A stretch of DNA of 64,000 nt from Zeugodacus cucurbitae (lineage: Eukaryota > Arthropoda > Insecta > Diptera > Tephritidae): contig NC_071671.1 of NCBI RefSeq assembly GCF_028554725.1, forward strand, positions 20,211,501 through 20,275,500, read 5' to 3'. Under the pieces are notes generated by a model, which was given only the letters and a program-made list of their open reading frames with translations, had not been told where the DNA came from and made no database searches. Of this stretch, positions 11,561 to 23,225 are shown one piece after another; within the stretch, counting starts at the first letter, position 1, and each line of letters opens with the position of its first letter. The translations under genes were made by a program, and so were the position numbers.

Positions 11561-12250
11561 TTGTCGCGCAGTTTCATGAGAAATCTGAATATTGAACTCT
11601 TCCTAGAACTCTTTCGTAAGAACACTGATCGAAATTTTTGGAATTTGGTCAAGTTTTCGAGACATTAAGCACTGTACATGTCCACTTATTTATAATTTAG
11701 GCCCTTTTTCTGGCTTTGGCTCTTGTATTTCCATATTTTCCGATCAATTTTAGCCATTATACACTATTTAGAGGGTTAAAGAAAACATTGCTGTTAGATC
11801 TCAAACGTTTTTACCCCATTGGGGATTATGGGGCAATAGTTGGACCTCTTCAAACTAAACCCTTTGCATGGAATATTAAAAAGACAATATTGGGTACTTT
11901 AGATATGAAAAAAGCAAAAATTAATCACCACCTAATTGACAAATTCATTGTAAATGGCTTTGCGAAGAATAGGTAACGGTGAAGTACGGTTAACTGTATA
12001 ACACGTGCTTAACAAGTAAAATAATCGAAGTGTGTAAAGTTTTTCTTGACACTAACTAGATTGAATGATTTTTGTTTGTTGTTGTTCTTGGTTAGTTTTT
12101 GCATTGCTTTCGCAGATTTTTTTGCATCACATCTCTTTAAATACTGTAAGTAACCATACCTGATTCAAAAAATATGTTGAACTGAAGTAAAAAGTAAAAA
12201 ATTTTGCTGCGGAAAGTGAAGAAGTGTATTTATTTTCAATGTGTAAACTG
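11561..12250. other. intergenic, nothing recognised
   Basis: An 86-codon frame at 11716-11976 on the plus strand has no identifiable domain, and it is not proposed as a gene. A short similarity (TGTGTAAA.TTTTTCTTGACA) occurs at about 12033 and 12239. Nothing else stands out. Confidence 0.45.
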
Positions 12251-12254
12251 TTTC

Positions 12255-12690
12255 TTGACATACTGTATGTCAATTTCGCAGTGTCCGGTGTGTCCTCCCA
12301 TTAGGCGAACCTTTTTATATGCACGTAGTTTCTCCGATCTCTTGCGCTCCACTTTGGGTCAAAGGATCTCACAATAGATTTTAGTTCTTAACCAGCGCTT
12401 TCCAAGCTCGCGAAAGGTCCAGTAATCCAGTGCTAGGATAACGGAGCTCCGACTTGTTCCCAGCATAGTGAAAAAAGTACACTGGTGCCCCTTTTTGCGA
12501 GCTCATTCGCTCTGCAGTTCCGAGCGATTCCGCTATGACCCAGCACCCACACGAGATAATGTCCTCATAAATCTGGGCCATAATTGTGTCTAATACCGGA
12601 GTGGATGAGGAGGTTACACTTCGAATCAGTTCATCTACCGCTACCTTAAGTACAGACACCTCTGCTGTTGTATAGTTGTATAGATAGCTT
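12255..12690 (-). pseudogene. LINE RNase H domain and C-terminus, frameshifted
   Basis: On the minus strand the first part encodes VSVLKVAVDELIRS, the helix that follows the QAE region in jockey/I/LOA-type retrotransposon RNase H. After a frame change, the sequence complementary to about 12495-12560 reads WVLGHSGIARNCRANELAKRG, the C-terminal H.G..GN..AD RNase H motif, with the usual aspartate replaced by asparagine. Downstream the frame changes again, and MGGHTGHCEID near 12255-12290 resembles the LTGHC segment that follows RNase H in these elements. The central catalytic DS.AA segment is missing or unrecognisable. This is an inactive LINE fragment cut at both ends. Confidence 0.65.
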
Positions 12691-14279
12691 CTTTACAAAA
12701 GACTCAAGTATATCACAACAACAAAAAAAATCCACATGTATGCAAAATATAATATTAGTTCTACAATTTTCTTACATTTCCGACAAGTTTTTCAATATCC
12801 AAAGCAAAATTGTGTTATTTGTAATTTTATTAATGGACCTGCAAGCTGGCAATCCCCTGCACAGACACACCCTTTTTTTCCAACATTTCTGTATACATTT
12901 TATTGCCGCACATCATAGCCACATAATTTCAATGAATTTACATGCACAGACACTCACTTAGCATAGCACATTCACAGCGTAGCATAGCACGGCGCCATGT
13001 GATTGCGAATGCCATTGCGGCCATAAAATCAACCGAAGCAATCGATGGTTCAACAGTGCCAGATTCTAATACAACGTGTATTTTCCGGGTCAGTTGTTTG
13101 TAGCGGTGGTGGCAACGGCGATTGGAGAGCGGACAAACGCAGGTGGGAGGCGGCAGAGCGCATGCAATTCAGTCATTTTCACACAAAGCCATGTGTTGGC
13201 CATGTTGGCTGCTTGGTATGCAGCGAGTGCCGCGCCAGTGTCATGTGATTGCACAATATACCGATTTTATTGTTGTTGTAATGTTTTCAAATATTTCCCA
13301 CAGCAAAAGCAAACATTTCGCGGTGTGTAAATGTAAGCTGAAGAAGGAGAAGAAAAAAGTGTGCGTCTACACCGAGTGACCCACAAATATGCAGAAGAGC
13401 AACCTTCACTCGCTAGCGAATTTATTGAAGTTAGAAATGCAAGCAATTTTTTTCCTTTCGCTGCAATCCTTTTTTCTTTCTTTTTAACAATATATGTTTT
13501 CCGTTACATTCCTGCTGTTGCAGTCCACTGAGTTTTAACTGTGTACTTTGTAGTTGTATGTGTGTGACAGCTGGTGGAATTTGCTGTCAATATCGCTCAC
13601 CCTCTCTCTCTCACTCACTACTGATTACACTCGTATTTACCGTTATACTACGCGTCGAAGTTTCTACTGTTTGAAGATACGCTTATTTGTCATTTACGCT
13701 TTTGTTTCGTACTGCATTGTTGTAATTGTTGTAATTTGCAATCAAGTGTAACTGTGTGAGTGGAGTCCGTGACTTGCTTTCTAGCCTTGGCTCAGGTAAA
13801 AGTTGCTGGTGTAATTGAGTTGTTCGATTAGTGCAGAATGAATCATTGAATTTCTATTGCAATTTCTAACATTTTCAGTTCGTAGTTTTTAATTGTTTGC
13901 TGCTTCCGTAGTGGCGAGAAGTTTTGCGAAGTTTTGCTTGTGTCTTGCATGACTTTTGGTGCTGCAAGGTGTGGCGCTATTGATTGAAATACTGTACCAA
14001 TATGCTAACAGTATTTTTAAGTAATTAAGTAATCAACTGCGGTACTGTGTGCCTTACAAGAATACTTTTTGATTAATTGAACGTAACTACGCTGCAGTGG
14101 ATGTAGAAGCTTGAGAACGGTGTACAAATAATTCAATCAACATCTTGAAAACAAAAAGAAAAATCCGAACAGAAAGACTCTCAGCTGTTGTAGCTCTCAG
14201 CCAAATACCTTTCGGAAAGTGACCGATTATATTATGATTTCATCGTTTCCAAGCTCTCACTTCAAATTCAGCACTCTGG
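12691..14279. other. intergenic, no supported gene
   Basis: The overlapping plus-strand frames at 12668-12961 and 13045-13379 lie in different phases and show no domain. The latter sit in a GC-richer patch with CA and GTT runs. A polypyrimidine (CT)n patch lies at about 13600-13615. The patch at 13000-13380 could be a host regulatory region, but the sequence alone does not show it. Confidence 0.5.
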
Positions 14280-14290
14280 AGAAAATAATT

Positions 14291-15578
14291 CTTCTTCTAC
14301 TTGACTGGCGTAAACACCGCTTACGCGGTTATAGCCGAGTCTACAACAGTGCGCCATTCGTTTCTTCTTTTGGCAGTTTGACGCCACCGGGTCCTTCCAA
14401 CTTCGATCACTTTCAGAGCTGGAGCATTTTCGTCCATTCGAACAACAGGACATAGCCACTGTCTCTTTATTCGCTGAACTATGTCTATGTCGTCGAATAA
14501 CACATATCATCATTCCATCGTCTCGGATTCGGTATTCGCCGTTGCCAATGTTTAAGGAACCGTAAATCTTCCACAAAACCTTTCTCTCGAAAACTCCCAG
14601 TGTCGCCTCATCGGATGTTGACATCGGGAATGATGAGGGACTTGTAGAGTATAGTTTTTTTCGTCGAGAGAGGACTTTACTTTTCAATTGCCTACTCAGT
14701 CCAAAGCAGCACCTGTTGACAAGAGTGATTCTGCGTTGGATTTTCAGGCTGACATTGTTATTGCTGTTAATGCTGGCTCCCAGATAGACGAAATTATCTA
14801 AAACTTCAAAGTTATTACTATCAACAGTGACGTGGAAACGAAGACGCGAATGTGCAGACTTTTTGACAGGTGATATTTCGTCTTGTCCTCGTTACCCATT
14901 CGCTTCACTTTCTTATCCAGCCAGGAAAAAGCAGAATTAACGGCGCGGGTGTTGTTTCCAATGATATCAATATCATCGGCGTACGCCAGTAGCTGTACAC
15001 TCTTATAAAAGATTGTACCTTCTCTGTTTAGCTCTGCAGCTCGAATTATTATGTCCAGCATCAGGTTAAAGAAGTCACACGATAGTGAGTCACCCTGTTT
15101 GAAACCTCATTTGGTATCAAACGGTTCGGAGAGGTCCTTCCCGATCCTGTTACTAGTTTTGCAGGGATACCAAATTCAGACATCGCGGCATAGAGGAAGC
15201 TAGTTTTTGTGCTGTCGAAAACAGCATTAAAATCGACAAAGAGATGGTGTGTGTCGATCCTCTTTTCACGGGTCTTCTCCAAGATTTGGCGCATGGTGAA
15301 TATCTGGTCAGTTGTTGATTTTCCAGGTCTAAAGCCACACTGATAAGGTCCAATCAGTTTGTTGACGGTGGGCTTTAGTCTTTCACACAGTACGCCCGAT
15401 AGGACCTTATAAGCGATGTTGAGGAGGCTTATCCCACTGTAGTTGGCGCAGAATATGGGGTCTCCCTTTTTGTGGATTGGGCAGAGTACACTTAGATTCC
15501 AATCGTCGAGCCTGTTTTCTTCCGACCATATTGCGCAAAGAAGCTGATACATGCACCTTATCAATTGTTCCCAGCCGA
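14291..15578 (-). mobile_element. RTE-like LINE copy with RT palm
   Basis: This is the longest of the five RTE copies. From the right edge the minus strand encodes WEQLIRCMYQLLCAIWSEE, then NLSVLCPIHKKGD, the fingers and the motif A region HLFVDFNAVFDS. After a small deletion, RIGKDLSEPFDTK, QGDSLSCDFFNLML, the intact catalytic box LLAYADDIDII and the C-terminal segment follow. Imperfect direct repeats, AGAAAATAATT (14280-14290) and AGAAAACAATT (15579-15589), flank it and fit a target duplication with one substitution. The 3' end carries the short (TTC)n, that is (GAA)n, tail on the left edge. At least two frameshifts, a stop in the TK.GF region and an internal deletion in the C-terminus make it a pseudogene. 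The 5' endonuclease part is absent. Confidence 0.88.
15061..15564 (-). pseudogene. reverse transcriptase fingers/palm fragment
   Basis: This 167-codon frame is the readable 5' part of the RTE copy at 14291-15578. The first 118 or so residues follow RTE-type reverse transcriptase well: ISLLNIAYKVLSGVLCERLKP, GPYQCGFRPGKSTTDQIFTMRQ and the motif A stretch FVDFNAVFDS, which keeps the metal-binding aspartate. The frame then goes out of phase with the RT at the segment corresponding to the KLV residues, so its last 30 residues are a frameshifted reading of the RIGKDLSEPFDT region. Function in an intact element would be target-primed reverse transcription; this copy cannot do it. Confidence 0.85.
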
Positions 15579-15589
15579 AGAAAACAATT

Positions 15590-17357
15590 AGTTTCTTAAA
15601 TAATAGGAAGATGTTAAAAAAAAATTCTAGAGAGATATTAAATAATTTCTGAAGACTTTTAAGAAGTATTTTCTTAATGAATATCTGGAAGAATTGTATA
15701 TTAAAGTCCTCAAGAGCAAAAATACTGCTTCTTTATTTGAGATTAATCCTACCGGAGTCTGCTAGTAGAGAGAGAATAAGCGCAATTCAAGCCAATTTTT
15801 GTTTTCTTTTTATCATATTGACTCTCAGTTTGCTGAAGTATTGACTTTAATAATCTGAGCGAGGAAGATCAAAATTTTCGGTGAATAAGATTTCATTAAC
15901 AACTTCACAACTATTAGAAGATCCTTCCATATGTTATTTATAATAAATCTGCTTCTAGAAGCTCTCTTGTTGATTCAGGTAAATTGAACTTTTGCTCCCT
16001 TGACAATGAAGTCTATATTCGACGTCATCCAATGAATCAATGTTCAATCTTAATCTGATAATACTCATATATCACAGCTTAAAATTTTCTTTTTTTTTAA
16101 CGAAACCTACTTTTTCAATTTACATGAGCCTACTACACATACTCGTACTTGCAAGCATATATCACTCACTTGTCGAAATACAGCAATTTCTCTTATTTCA
16201 CAAATAAACCAAACGCGTCATACGCGTCCTCAAAACTTGTCATTCTTTGTAAAATATATACCATTCAGTATCGTGATAAGTGAGTGCAAAGTTCATTTGT
16301 CATATCCTACATGTATATATAGATACATACATATGTATGTATATACGAATATCTAGTGGTAAGCGCAAACATTACTCATGTGCGTCGACCCATATTGCTC
16401 GTACACTCCCATGCGTTCAAATTTATTACTCCCATACTCAGACATACATATAAATATGTTTGTATTAGTAGAATGTCCACACAGTTATCGAGTTCGTTAT
16501 TAAAAATTGTAAACTGAAAGGAAAAAAATACAATAATGCTATTTGTTATGACTGTACGAAGTGAATTTTATGCCTTGTCTGTTCTTAAGGAACTAATTGA
16601 ATGGCGGCGATTAAATGATTGATGCGTTGGCTGTGCGATATTTAATTATCATTTGTGAAATGAATATTAATGGGAAAAATATTTTTGTTTTTTGTATTAA
16701 TACAAGGAGAGTGATAAACTATTTATAAATAAATTAGAAAATTTATTAAATGTTTCAATTAAGACCCTTATTCCAAGAAGGGTTAATATGAGTATAGAAA
16801 AAGGAAATAATTTTATTATTCTATTCTAGTTTCGTGAAAGAGTCGATTTAATGCCCTATATTTGTATATTTGATCCTATTGTACGCTGATCCCTTACACC
16901 CTAAACTTGGTTGAATTTTCTTGTCAGCCTCATTTGTTTTCAAACCCCGGAAGAAATACCCTAAAATCAAATACAAGAGCATTATAACTTAGGATACTTA
17001 TCAATAGTTATATAGGTGGCCTATTGAATACTTCTTTTTACTACTCTTTAATTTGTGTTCCCTCTGATCTATAGCAAAATCATATTACGTATTTAGGTCA
17101 TAGTTGCATAAGCTTTCACTAGTTGACTAATTGACAATTCATGACTTATATTTATGTTCTAGCTCTGAAAGATGCTCAAGTGTATTTTGTATTGCCTCAG
17201 AACAACATTGACATTTTATCATTACCAACCTCTCATTTGGAATGTTTTAGAACCATAGCTGCCAGAAAATGGTGCCTCTTTGTCTAAACTATTGAATACT
17301 TTAATATTTTAAAAAGGCTCTTCAGAGATGACTATTATCTCTTGAATATATAATATA
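15590..17357. other. AT-rich intergenic
   Basis: I see no gene or recognisable repeat beyond short TATG/ACAT runs near 16320-16345. Confidence 0.5.
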
Positions 17358-18226
17358 CTAGCAGACCCGGCGAACTTCGTATCGCCGTAGCGTAAATTTG
17401 GTGCACTACTTTATTTTGTATAGCTGACCTATCTTATGTATGCGTACCTATTCAATTTGAACTGGAATCTATAATATCCTCCATATAAAAATGAATACTT
17501 ATTACAAATTGTTTGTATGGGAGATTATAAAGGTGTGAATTTTAGGCTTTTTTCTCCGTAAGAAACATCCTCAAACCCCCTGGAATACACACAAAAAAGA
17601 ATCAGCCAAATCGGTCAAGCCGGTTTCATGCTATGTCGTGACAACGGAAAACGGGTTTAATTTTTCGTTTTTGTGGCTAAGGTATACATTAAATTTGTAA
17701 ATTTTTCAATGCAGAGAAAAAATTCTTACGCATAAAGACGAAAACTTTAACCTTCTTCAAAGTCGACGTTGATTTATGTTAAGCAGCATGATAACAACTC
17801 ACACTACTTTTAATTGCAAGTGAGTGGGGATAATCCAGCAATTTTAAATAGTCTGTAAGATAATTGAATACGTCATCCTGGTTTGTAGCTGTGTCAACTC
17901 TCCTGAAATTCTAAATTGTCGCATTAAGATCGAAGAGATTCTTGTTTTTTTACCACTAATATAGGTCATTCAAGCAGTCTTTATGGTTATCATATTGTGG
18001 TTTCATGTCAGGAAAAACACGATGAATAAGCTTCTTCTTTGAGTCAATGAAGTGACAGAAATATGTTGGAAATGTTATTAATCCATTGAGGTGTCAACTG
18101 GGACCCTACCATTTCCAACTGCTTCTACAATCGCAATTTGATATTGTTGCAAAATTAGTGGTATGTTAGTTGTTTATTGGCGAATCTTTATGTGTCGCCA
18201 TAAAGTAGATGATTTTAATCATGCGA

Positions 18227-18481
18227 TTATCCAGGAATAATTGGAAGAGTCTGGCGTAAATCACCTGCCAACAGAATCATGGCTCCACCAAAAAAGTTTT
18301 GGTTGTCGCGTAAATCTTTTGAAGTCCTTCGCAGTGCCTCCAGCGACTTCATGAATATCTGGAAAATCTTCGCTATAGCGCTACTTTTGACGATTTTGCA
18401 GACTGGTGTTTCTTCGATTTGCAATTTAGGAATAATTTCAAGGCCGAATGTGACGTTGGTTTGCCTACTAACAGTTGCCAA
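18227..18481 (-). pseudogene. Helitron PIF1-like helicase fragment
   Basis: The 84-codon frame contains LQIEETPVCKI, then KSLEALRRTSKDLRDNQNFFGGAMILLAGDLRQTLPIIP, the conserved block around the AGD.RQ.LP helicase motif of Helitron and PIF1 helicases. The Walker B region (the usual VWDE box) that should lie between these two parts is missing, and the Walker A motif and downstream domains are absent. This is an inactive remnant of the strand-transfer helicase of a rolling-circle transposon. The first residues of the frame do not align to the helicase and overlap the module shared with other repeats (see 18505-18590). Confidence 0.7.
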
Positions 18482-18504
18482 GTTGCCCCGTTAACATTAG
18501 TGAT

Positions 18505-18590
18505 GAAAATGAGAGAAATTGGTTCAGGAATTACATCAGCCCTCATATACTTTATATGATGATTTTATATTGGACTTTATGCCGAATATA
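18505..18590. repeat. shared ~75-bp module, copy A
   Basis: On the plus strand this reads from a TGAAAATGAG.GAAATTGGTTC word through ATTACATCAGCCCTCATATAC to TGATGATT.TATTGGAC. Related sequence occurs at 31549-31625, at 63916-64000 in the same orientation, and at 33187-33268 inverted. The last two sit outside any Helitron, so the module has been captured by, or shared with, the Helitrons. Confidence 0.6.
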
Positions 18591-18731
18591 TGGGTCAAAT
18601 TGTGTGTTTTCTTAAAAAAAAATTAATGTTCGGTTGCACTTAGCCTTTCCTTATTTGTTACAAATTGTTTAGGGCTATCGACACAACCTTATACAGTTAA
18701 ACACTGACAAAAATATTTCAACAAAGCAACA

Positions 18732-18821
18732 ATGACAACCTTCAAAATGTTATTATTTTTTGTTTTCTTTTTTCATATGACAACCTTCAAAATGTTATTA
18801 TTTTTTGTTTTCTTTTTTCAT
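18732..18821 (+). repeat. 45-bp perfect tandem duplication
   Basis: Two identical 45-bp units (18732-18776 and 18777-18821) begin ATGACAACCTTC and end TTTTTTCAT. The corresponding place in the second Helitron (31781-31830) has one unit only, so the duplication arose in this copy and is recent. The open frame created here (18732-18980) is a consequence of the repeat. Confidence 0.9.
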
Positions 18822-19010
18822 ATTTTTGTTGTCAATTCAAATAAAATGGTCTTTTTATTATCTTCCTCGCAATTTTTCCATATTTACTTAATTTCTAAAC
18901 CTTTCCTGCCCTTCCCCGAATATTTCAAGACTTCAATTAGCCAGATCGGTTTGGCCGTTCTCGACTTTTTGCGAGACTAACGAACAGCAATTCATTTTTA
19001 TATCTATAGA

Positions 19011-19346
19011 TTAGAAATTGTTTGTATGAGAATTTAAAAAAGTGTGGATTTTATACTTTTTCAGGACCTTATACTTCAAGGAATATTGCAAAAAAAGAAT
19101 TAGCGAAATCGGTTCAGCTGTTCTCGATATATGCGCTTAGCAACACATTTTGCGATTCATTTTTAATTAATTTTTCTTAAATGTGTTTTTTAATACTTCA
19201 CTATTTAATTTTTTATAATTTTCCAACATACAAACCTTGTCCTAACAATAAAGAATTCATAAAACCAAGAATCATCGGATTTGGTGCAATCGTTCGAAAG
19301 TTATGGGCGTACATACATTTCGAAGATCCATTTTTATTTATATAGA
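19011..19346 (-). mobile_element. second Helitron-like terminal unit
   Basis: The stretch starting AAATTGTTTGTATGAGA at about 19016 matches 17505-17650 in the neighbouring Helitron, with shared words GTGTG.ATTTTA, TTTTTCT and AAAAAAGAAT.AGC.AAATCGGT. Its right edge reads TTTTTATTTATATAGA, the complement of a TCTATATAAATAAAAA Helitron 5' end. It looks like the end of an older relative into which, or next to which, the unit at 17358 inserted. Confidence 0.4.
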
Positions 19347-19584
19347 AGAAGACGATAGTTGTGTTTTGTTAGAAAAAAGTACAAATACAATAAGAAAAGC
19401 AATTCAAGCAACGGTGCGTTGCTGCAAAATAAGTAACTGTAAAACAGAGTAAATATAGTTGACACTGTATTTACATATCTACATACATGCATACATACGG
19501 CAATTTATGCGAGCATTTGATTGTGCTGTTTAGCGTTATTTCACTTGTTCTGCGATCATTTATATATGCAAACTTTTTTGCTTT

Positions 19585-19720
19585 GTACTTTACTTCAATA
19601 AGTTATGTAGTAAAAGATGCGAGAGATGGAAGAGAGAGAGTGCATACATATGTATGTACTTTACTTCATTACGTTATGCTCGAAAAGATGTGCAGAGATG
19701 GAAGAGAGAGAGAGTGCGTG
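19585..19720 (+). repeat. 71-bp tandem duplication with GAGA runs
   Basis: Unit 1 (19585-19655) and unit 2 (19656 to about 19720) share GTACTTTACTTCA.TA.GTTATG, AAAAGATG and AGAGATGGAAGAGAGAGAG. The GAGAG runs match the binding word of the Drosophila GAGA factor, but simple duplication of a purine-rich patch explains the sequence as well. Confidence 0.75.
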
Positions 19721-22480
19721 CCGCAAACGATAAAGAACACACGCACACACACAAAGCGCGCTTCGCTGTAGACTGCGTTTGGTGAACGAAAAACCTTATG
19801 CTTGCAATATTTTTGATTTTTCAAAAACTTCAACCCGAAAGAAAAAGGATTTGATTTCGGAAAATTAAAAAAATAAGTATGCCACTCGCGAGCCTAGAGC
19901 AAATGCTTTATTTAAAAAAAAAAATTTATAAAAATCGCTTCAGAACTTTAGGAGATTAGCCGTTACAAACATTTTTCATATAAGCGATTTTATATAATTA
20001 GTATAGATATATTTTGGCTGAACCTAACTGGTTTGCTCAAGTTTATACGAGCTACATCAATATCCCTATTAACTGATCTGATTGATAAGATCTTGGTAAA
20101 TAAGATTATATTCGAAGTAGAGACTCTTATAGTCGAAAGATGAATACTAAGTAGATATAAATGGACCTTATTACTTCACGTATTGACTTCATGGAGTTGA
20201 AGTTAAAATACCCAGTTAAAATAACCTAGAACCATCAGCTTTAGAAACCAAAAGATACCAAATATATTATATCGGACTCAGTTTAAATAAAGTTCAATAT
20301 AAACCTACTTTATGCTGAAAAAAGGGTGTAGTTTATCATAATTCTAAAGTAAAAAAATAATAAGTATTTATACTATATATCTAGAAATCATATATGCTCT
20401 TAACTCTCTACCTGATAGAACCCCAACAAACTTGGAGAATTTTTGAGTACCATGAATGAACATCATAATGAACGTTGAAATGTAGGATACTAAAAACAAG
20501 ATAGTGATAAAAAAATCGTAGGAGAGAACACTTTATGGTTCTCCGTAAGGCCAACAAACAAATCACAGTTTGTCATAGTCCAGATTAATTGGAATACTGA
20601 TTATATTGATCGGGCAATAAGATCTTTTTTAATAAGACAGTTATAGTTCAGTGATATAAAGTATTTTGAGCTTCAAATAATTACGTTATTCTTAGGTTAT
20701 CTAACTGATAATTTATTCAGTGCAATCACAGACTATAATCTGCTCTCAAACTTGAAAAGGCGGTTCTTTGACAAAGGGGTTGAAAAGAAAAATTGGTAAT
20801 TACAGAAATAAAGGTTTAAAATGTTAAACCTGGAAAGTCAAATGAAGGTATTGGGTGAAGATTGTCGGAGTCAAATGCTTTAAATGGAGGACTACCTGTC
20901 ACAACTATATTATCCTACAGCGAAACATTTTGTTTCGAATCTTAAGCACAATACTACTTAAATAATCTTTAAAGTTTTCGAAGAAATAATAATTTGTATA
21001 AGTCTTTCTTAATTAAAATTCTTAAATTTCTTTGCAGGTGGAGAACAAATAATTAAAAATAAGTTTCTCCATTATGAGAAATTTGATATTTCAAGAATCC
21101 ATAAATAAATTTTACCATCAAAATTTACATTGCAGAAGTTAACATCAAATAAACAACACTGAATACAACAAAAAAAAAACACTTGTAGTGAGTGGCTGCC
21201 ATGCCACTTTTGCTCGTGGCAAGTAACAATATTGTTATTGATAATAGAGAAGTAAATAAACACTCGAGCATATCGATGGGCGTATGGCATTAAGAATAAT
21301 GTAAATAATATGCAGCACTCTTGTTGTTATTTTTGTTATTGGCTGTACGCAAGGCAACCGGGGCAACAATACGATCAAGTTATGAAAATAAATAAGTCAA
21401 AGAGCAATTCATGAAAGCGAGTAAACATATGTTTCCTTTTCTTTGTATATATGTATGATGTAACTAAAAGTATAGGCGCCTAAAAGTAGACTTATTATTA
21501 TTTTTTTTTTCGCTTTTTAATTACCTTTTGTTACGGCCAACCGTTCGTTCGCACCACTACTTGGCATGCTGTTGCTTTCACTTTAACTTTGCTGGCTGTT
21601 GACATTATTCATTTACTTGTTGATGGAGAAGAATAACAAAAAAGCAACAAGTCGGATATACATAATTTTTCGAGCCAGCAAAGTGCCAGCGGTGAAGAAT
21701 ATGAATAAGATGAAGAATAACAAAAGCAGCAACAACAATAAAGCGCTTGTACAACGTAGTAAAGTATAGCGATAATTATAGCAATTGTTGTTGTTGTTGT
21801 TGGTGGCATTGTTTGTTGCCTTTTTATTACGGCGTTTTATGTACTCGTACAACACAAACAAGCAGCATAATAATAACAACAATAACATAATTATGAAAAT
21901 AAATAAATAAACAAGTTCAAAGTTGAGTGAAGGGCACTGCGGACGCTGAAGAATGACAGGCAGTATAACGGTATAATACTGTACAAACTTATGTATATAT
22001 ACATAGCTTCCCAAGGGGCGGAAGGAAACAATTGTAATTTCTTACAACTAACAATCAAGCCATAATGAGCGTTTCCTTTCCTCTCCATCAACTGCGTCGT
22101 CTGATTTTGGGGGACGCGACACGGCGTCAGTAACCCTGTCGTCCTTTGTGTGGCGTCGTCGGGACCAACCACGGCACTCAATGTTGGCTAGACGTTGAAT
22201 GTTAAACGGCGAGTGCACAAATTTTCGTAGTCGTCAAACGGCCAATGACAGCAATGAAAAATAAGAAAAATGTCATGAGTAGTCAGTAGAAATGCCAAAA
22301 ATATTTATATGGATATTTGGTTTTTTATTTGTTGACACACATATGCAATTGTAATCAAACGAAAATTGAAAGTATTTGTGGGTGTAAAGAGTTTGAAATC
22401 AGCTGAAATGCTAGCAAACTTTCCCTCACTACAACAGTAATCAAATGTGCCCTAATTTGTGGTTATTTTCTCAACATTGA
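19721..22480. other. intergenic, no supported gene
   Basis: The sequence is mostly AT-rich. A (CA)n patch lies near 19738-19756, and GTT/CAA triplet runs lie at about 21717-21740 and 21785-21805. The leucine-, serine- and tyrosine-rich minus-strand frames at 21609-22181 are translations of these triplets. A more complex patch at 22080-22180 matches nothing I know. Confidence 0.5.
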
Positions 22481-22496
22481 GTACAAGTGATAAAGT

Positions 22497-23225
22497 AAAA
22501 GAGATAAAGTGACGATTAACTTACTATTAAATAACTTTAAAGTATACTTTAATATGCTAGCATATTTTCTATCCATTCAAATCATTATTTTCTGAGTATA
22601 AAAACCGCCCGAAAATTATGTAGTGGATTTAACAGTGAATTAAACTGATTAATAACTTAAATTGTACTTTATGCGATATATTTTCATACGGTAATTTTTG
22701 ACTAACTTTAAAGTATACTTTAATATACTGTATCCGTTATATTTAATCGTCAGATAAAAGTAATCATAACCTAAAGGAATTTTAAGGAAACTTTGCTAAC
22801 TGCTCTAATCCTCTCCAAGTTTACAGAGTTGCGACGGAATATCTTTCATATTTAACCGTGAGATAAAGTTGCCAATAGCTTAAAGGCAAGTTATATAAAC
22901 ATTCCAAAAAATTTCTCGTTTCTTTATCTGGTTTTAAAATACATACTTAACTTAAATACTTAAATATATATGAGTAGAAAGACTGCTCAAGGGTTTGTTT
23001 AACCGTCTGATAATGTGACCAATAACTTAAAGGTAGGGAACTTTGCTAACTGCCAATTATACATATGTTTAATGTTTATTTTCATATAAAAGTATACCAG
23101 TATGTTCTCTAAGTTTTCAGAGATTAAAAAGCTCTCCAAGGAATATTTTATGTATTTAAACGTCACATAAAGTGACCAATAACTTAAGCGTAAGTTAAAT
23201 ATTCCGCTAAAAAATTTCCTTAACT
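22497..23225 (+). repeat. degenerate array, units of about 110-160 bp
   Basis: A unit of the form TTTAACCGTCAGATAAAGTG.CCAATAACTTAAAG.TAAGTT recurs at about 22497, 22742, 22850, 22999 and 23155. Some units also share AACTTTGCTAACTGC (22789 and 23040) or AACATTCC..AAAAATTTC (22898 and 23205). Between the first units the palindromic word TTTAAAGTATACTTTAA appears twice, at about 22536 and 22700. The units are far diverged, which suggests an old array or overlapping copies of one AT-rich element. Confidence 0.55.

Larger units (their letters stand above)
17358..19010 (-). mobile_element. Helitron-type element, degenerate
   Basis: On the minus strand the element starts TCTATAGATATAAAAATG (from 19010) and ends ...GGGTCTGCTAG (17358-17361). 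A GGCG...CGCC hairpin lies about 7 bp before the CTAG end. It is flanked by A on its 5' side and T on its 3' side, matching the TC...hairpin...CTRR, A|T rules for Helitrons. Inside, at 18227-18481, is a piece of the Helitron helicase. The 5' part contains a perfect 45-bp tandem duplication (18732-18821). The endonuclease and most of the helicase are gone. A second unit of the same style follows at 19011-19346, with a sequence near 19016-19150 that repeats 17505-17650. Confidence 0.7.

Noticed and set aside
13045..13379. Three nested plus-strand frames of 67-85 codons
   Set aside because: Overlapping phases, no domain, and a GC-richer patch that is open by composition.
21609..22014. Hydrophobic minus-strand frames as a membrane protein
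   Set aside because: Leucine, tyrosine and serine runs arise from AACAA/ATAA repeats in two overlapping frames.
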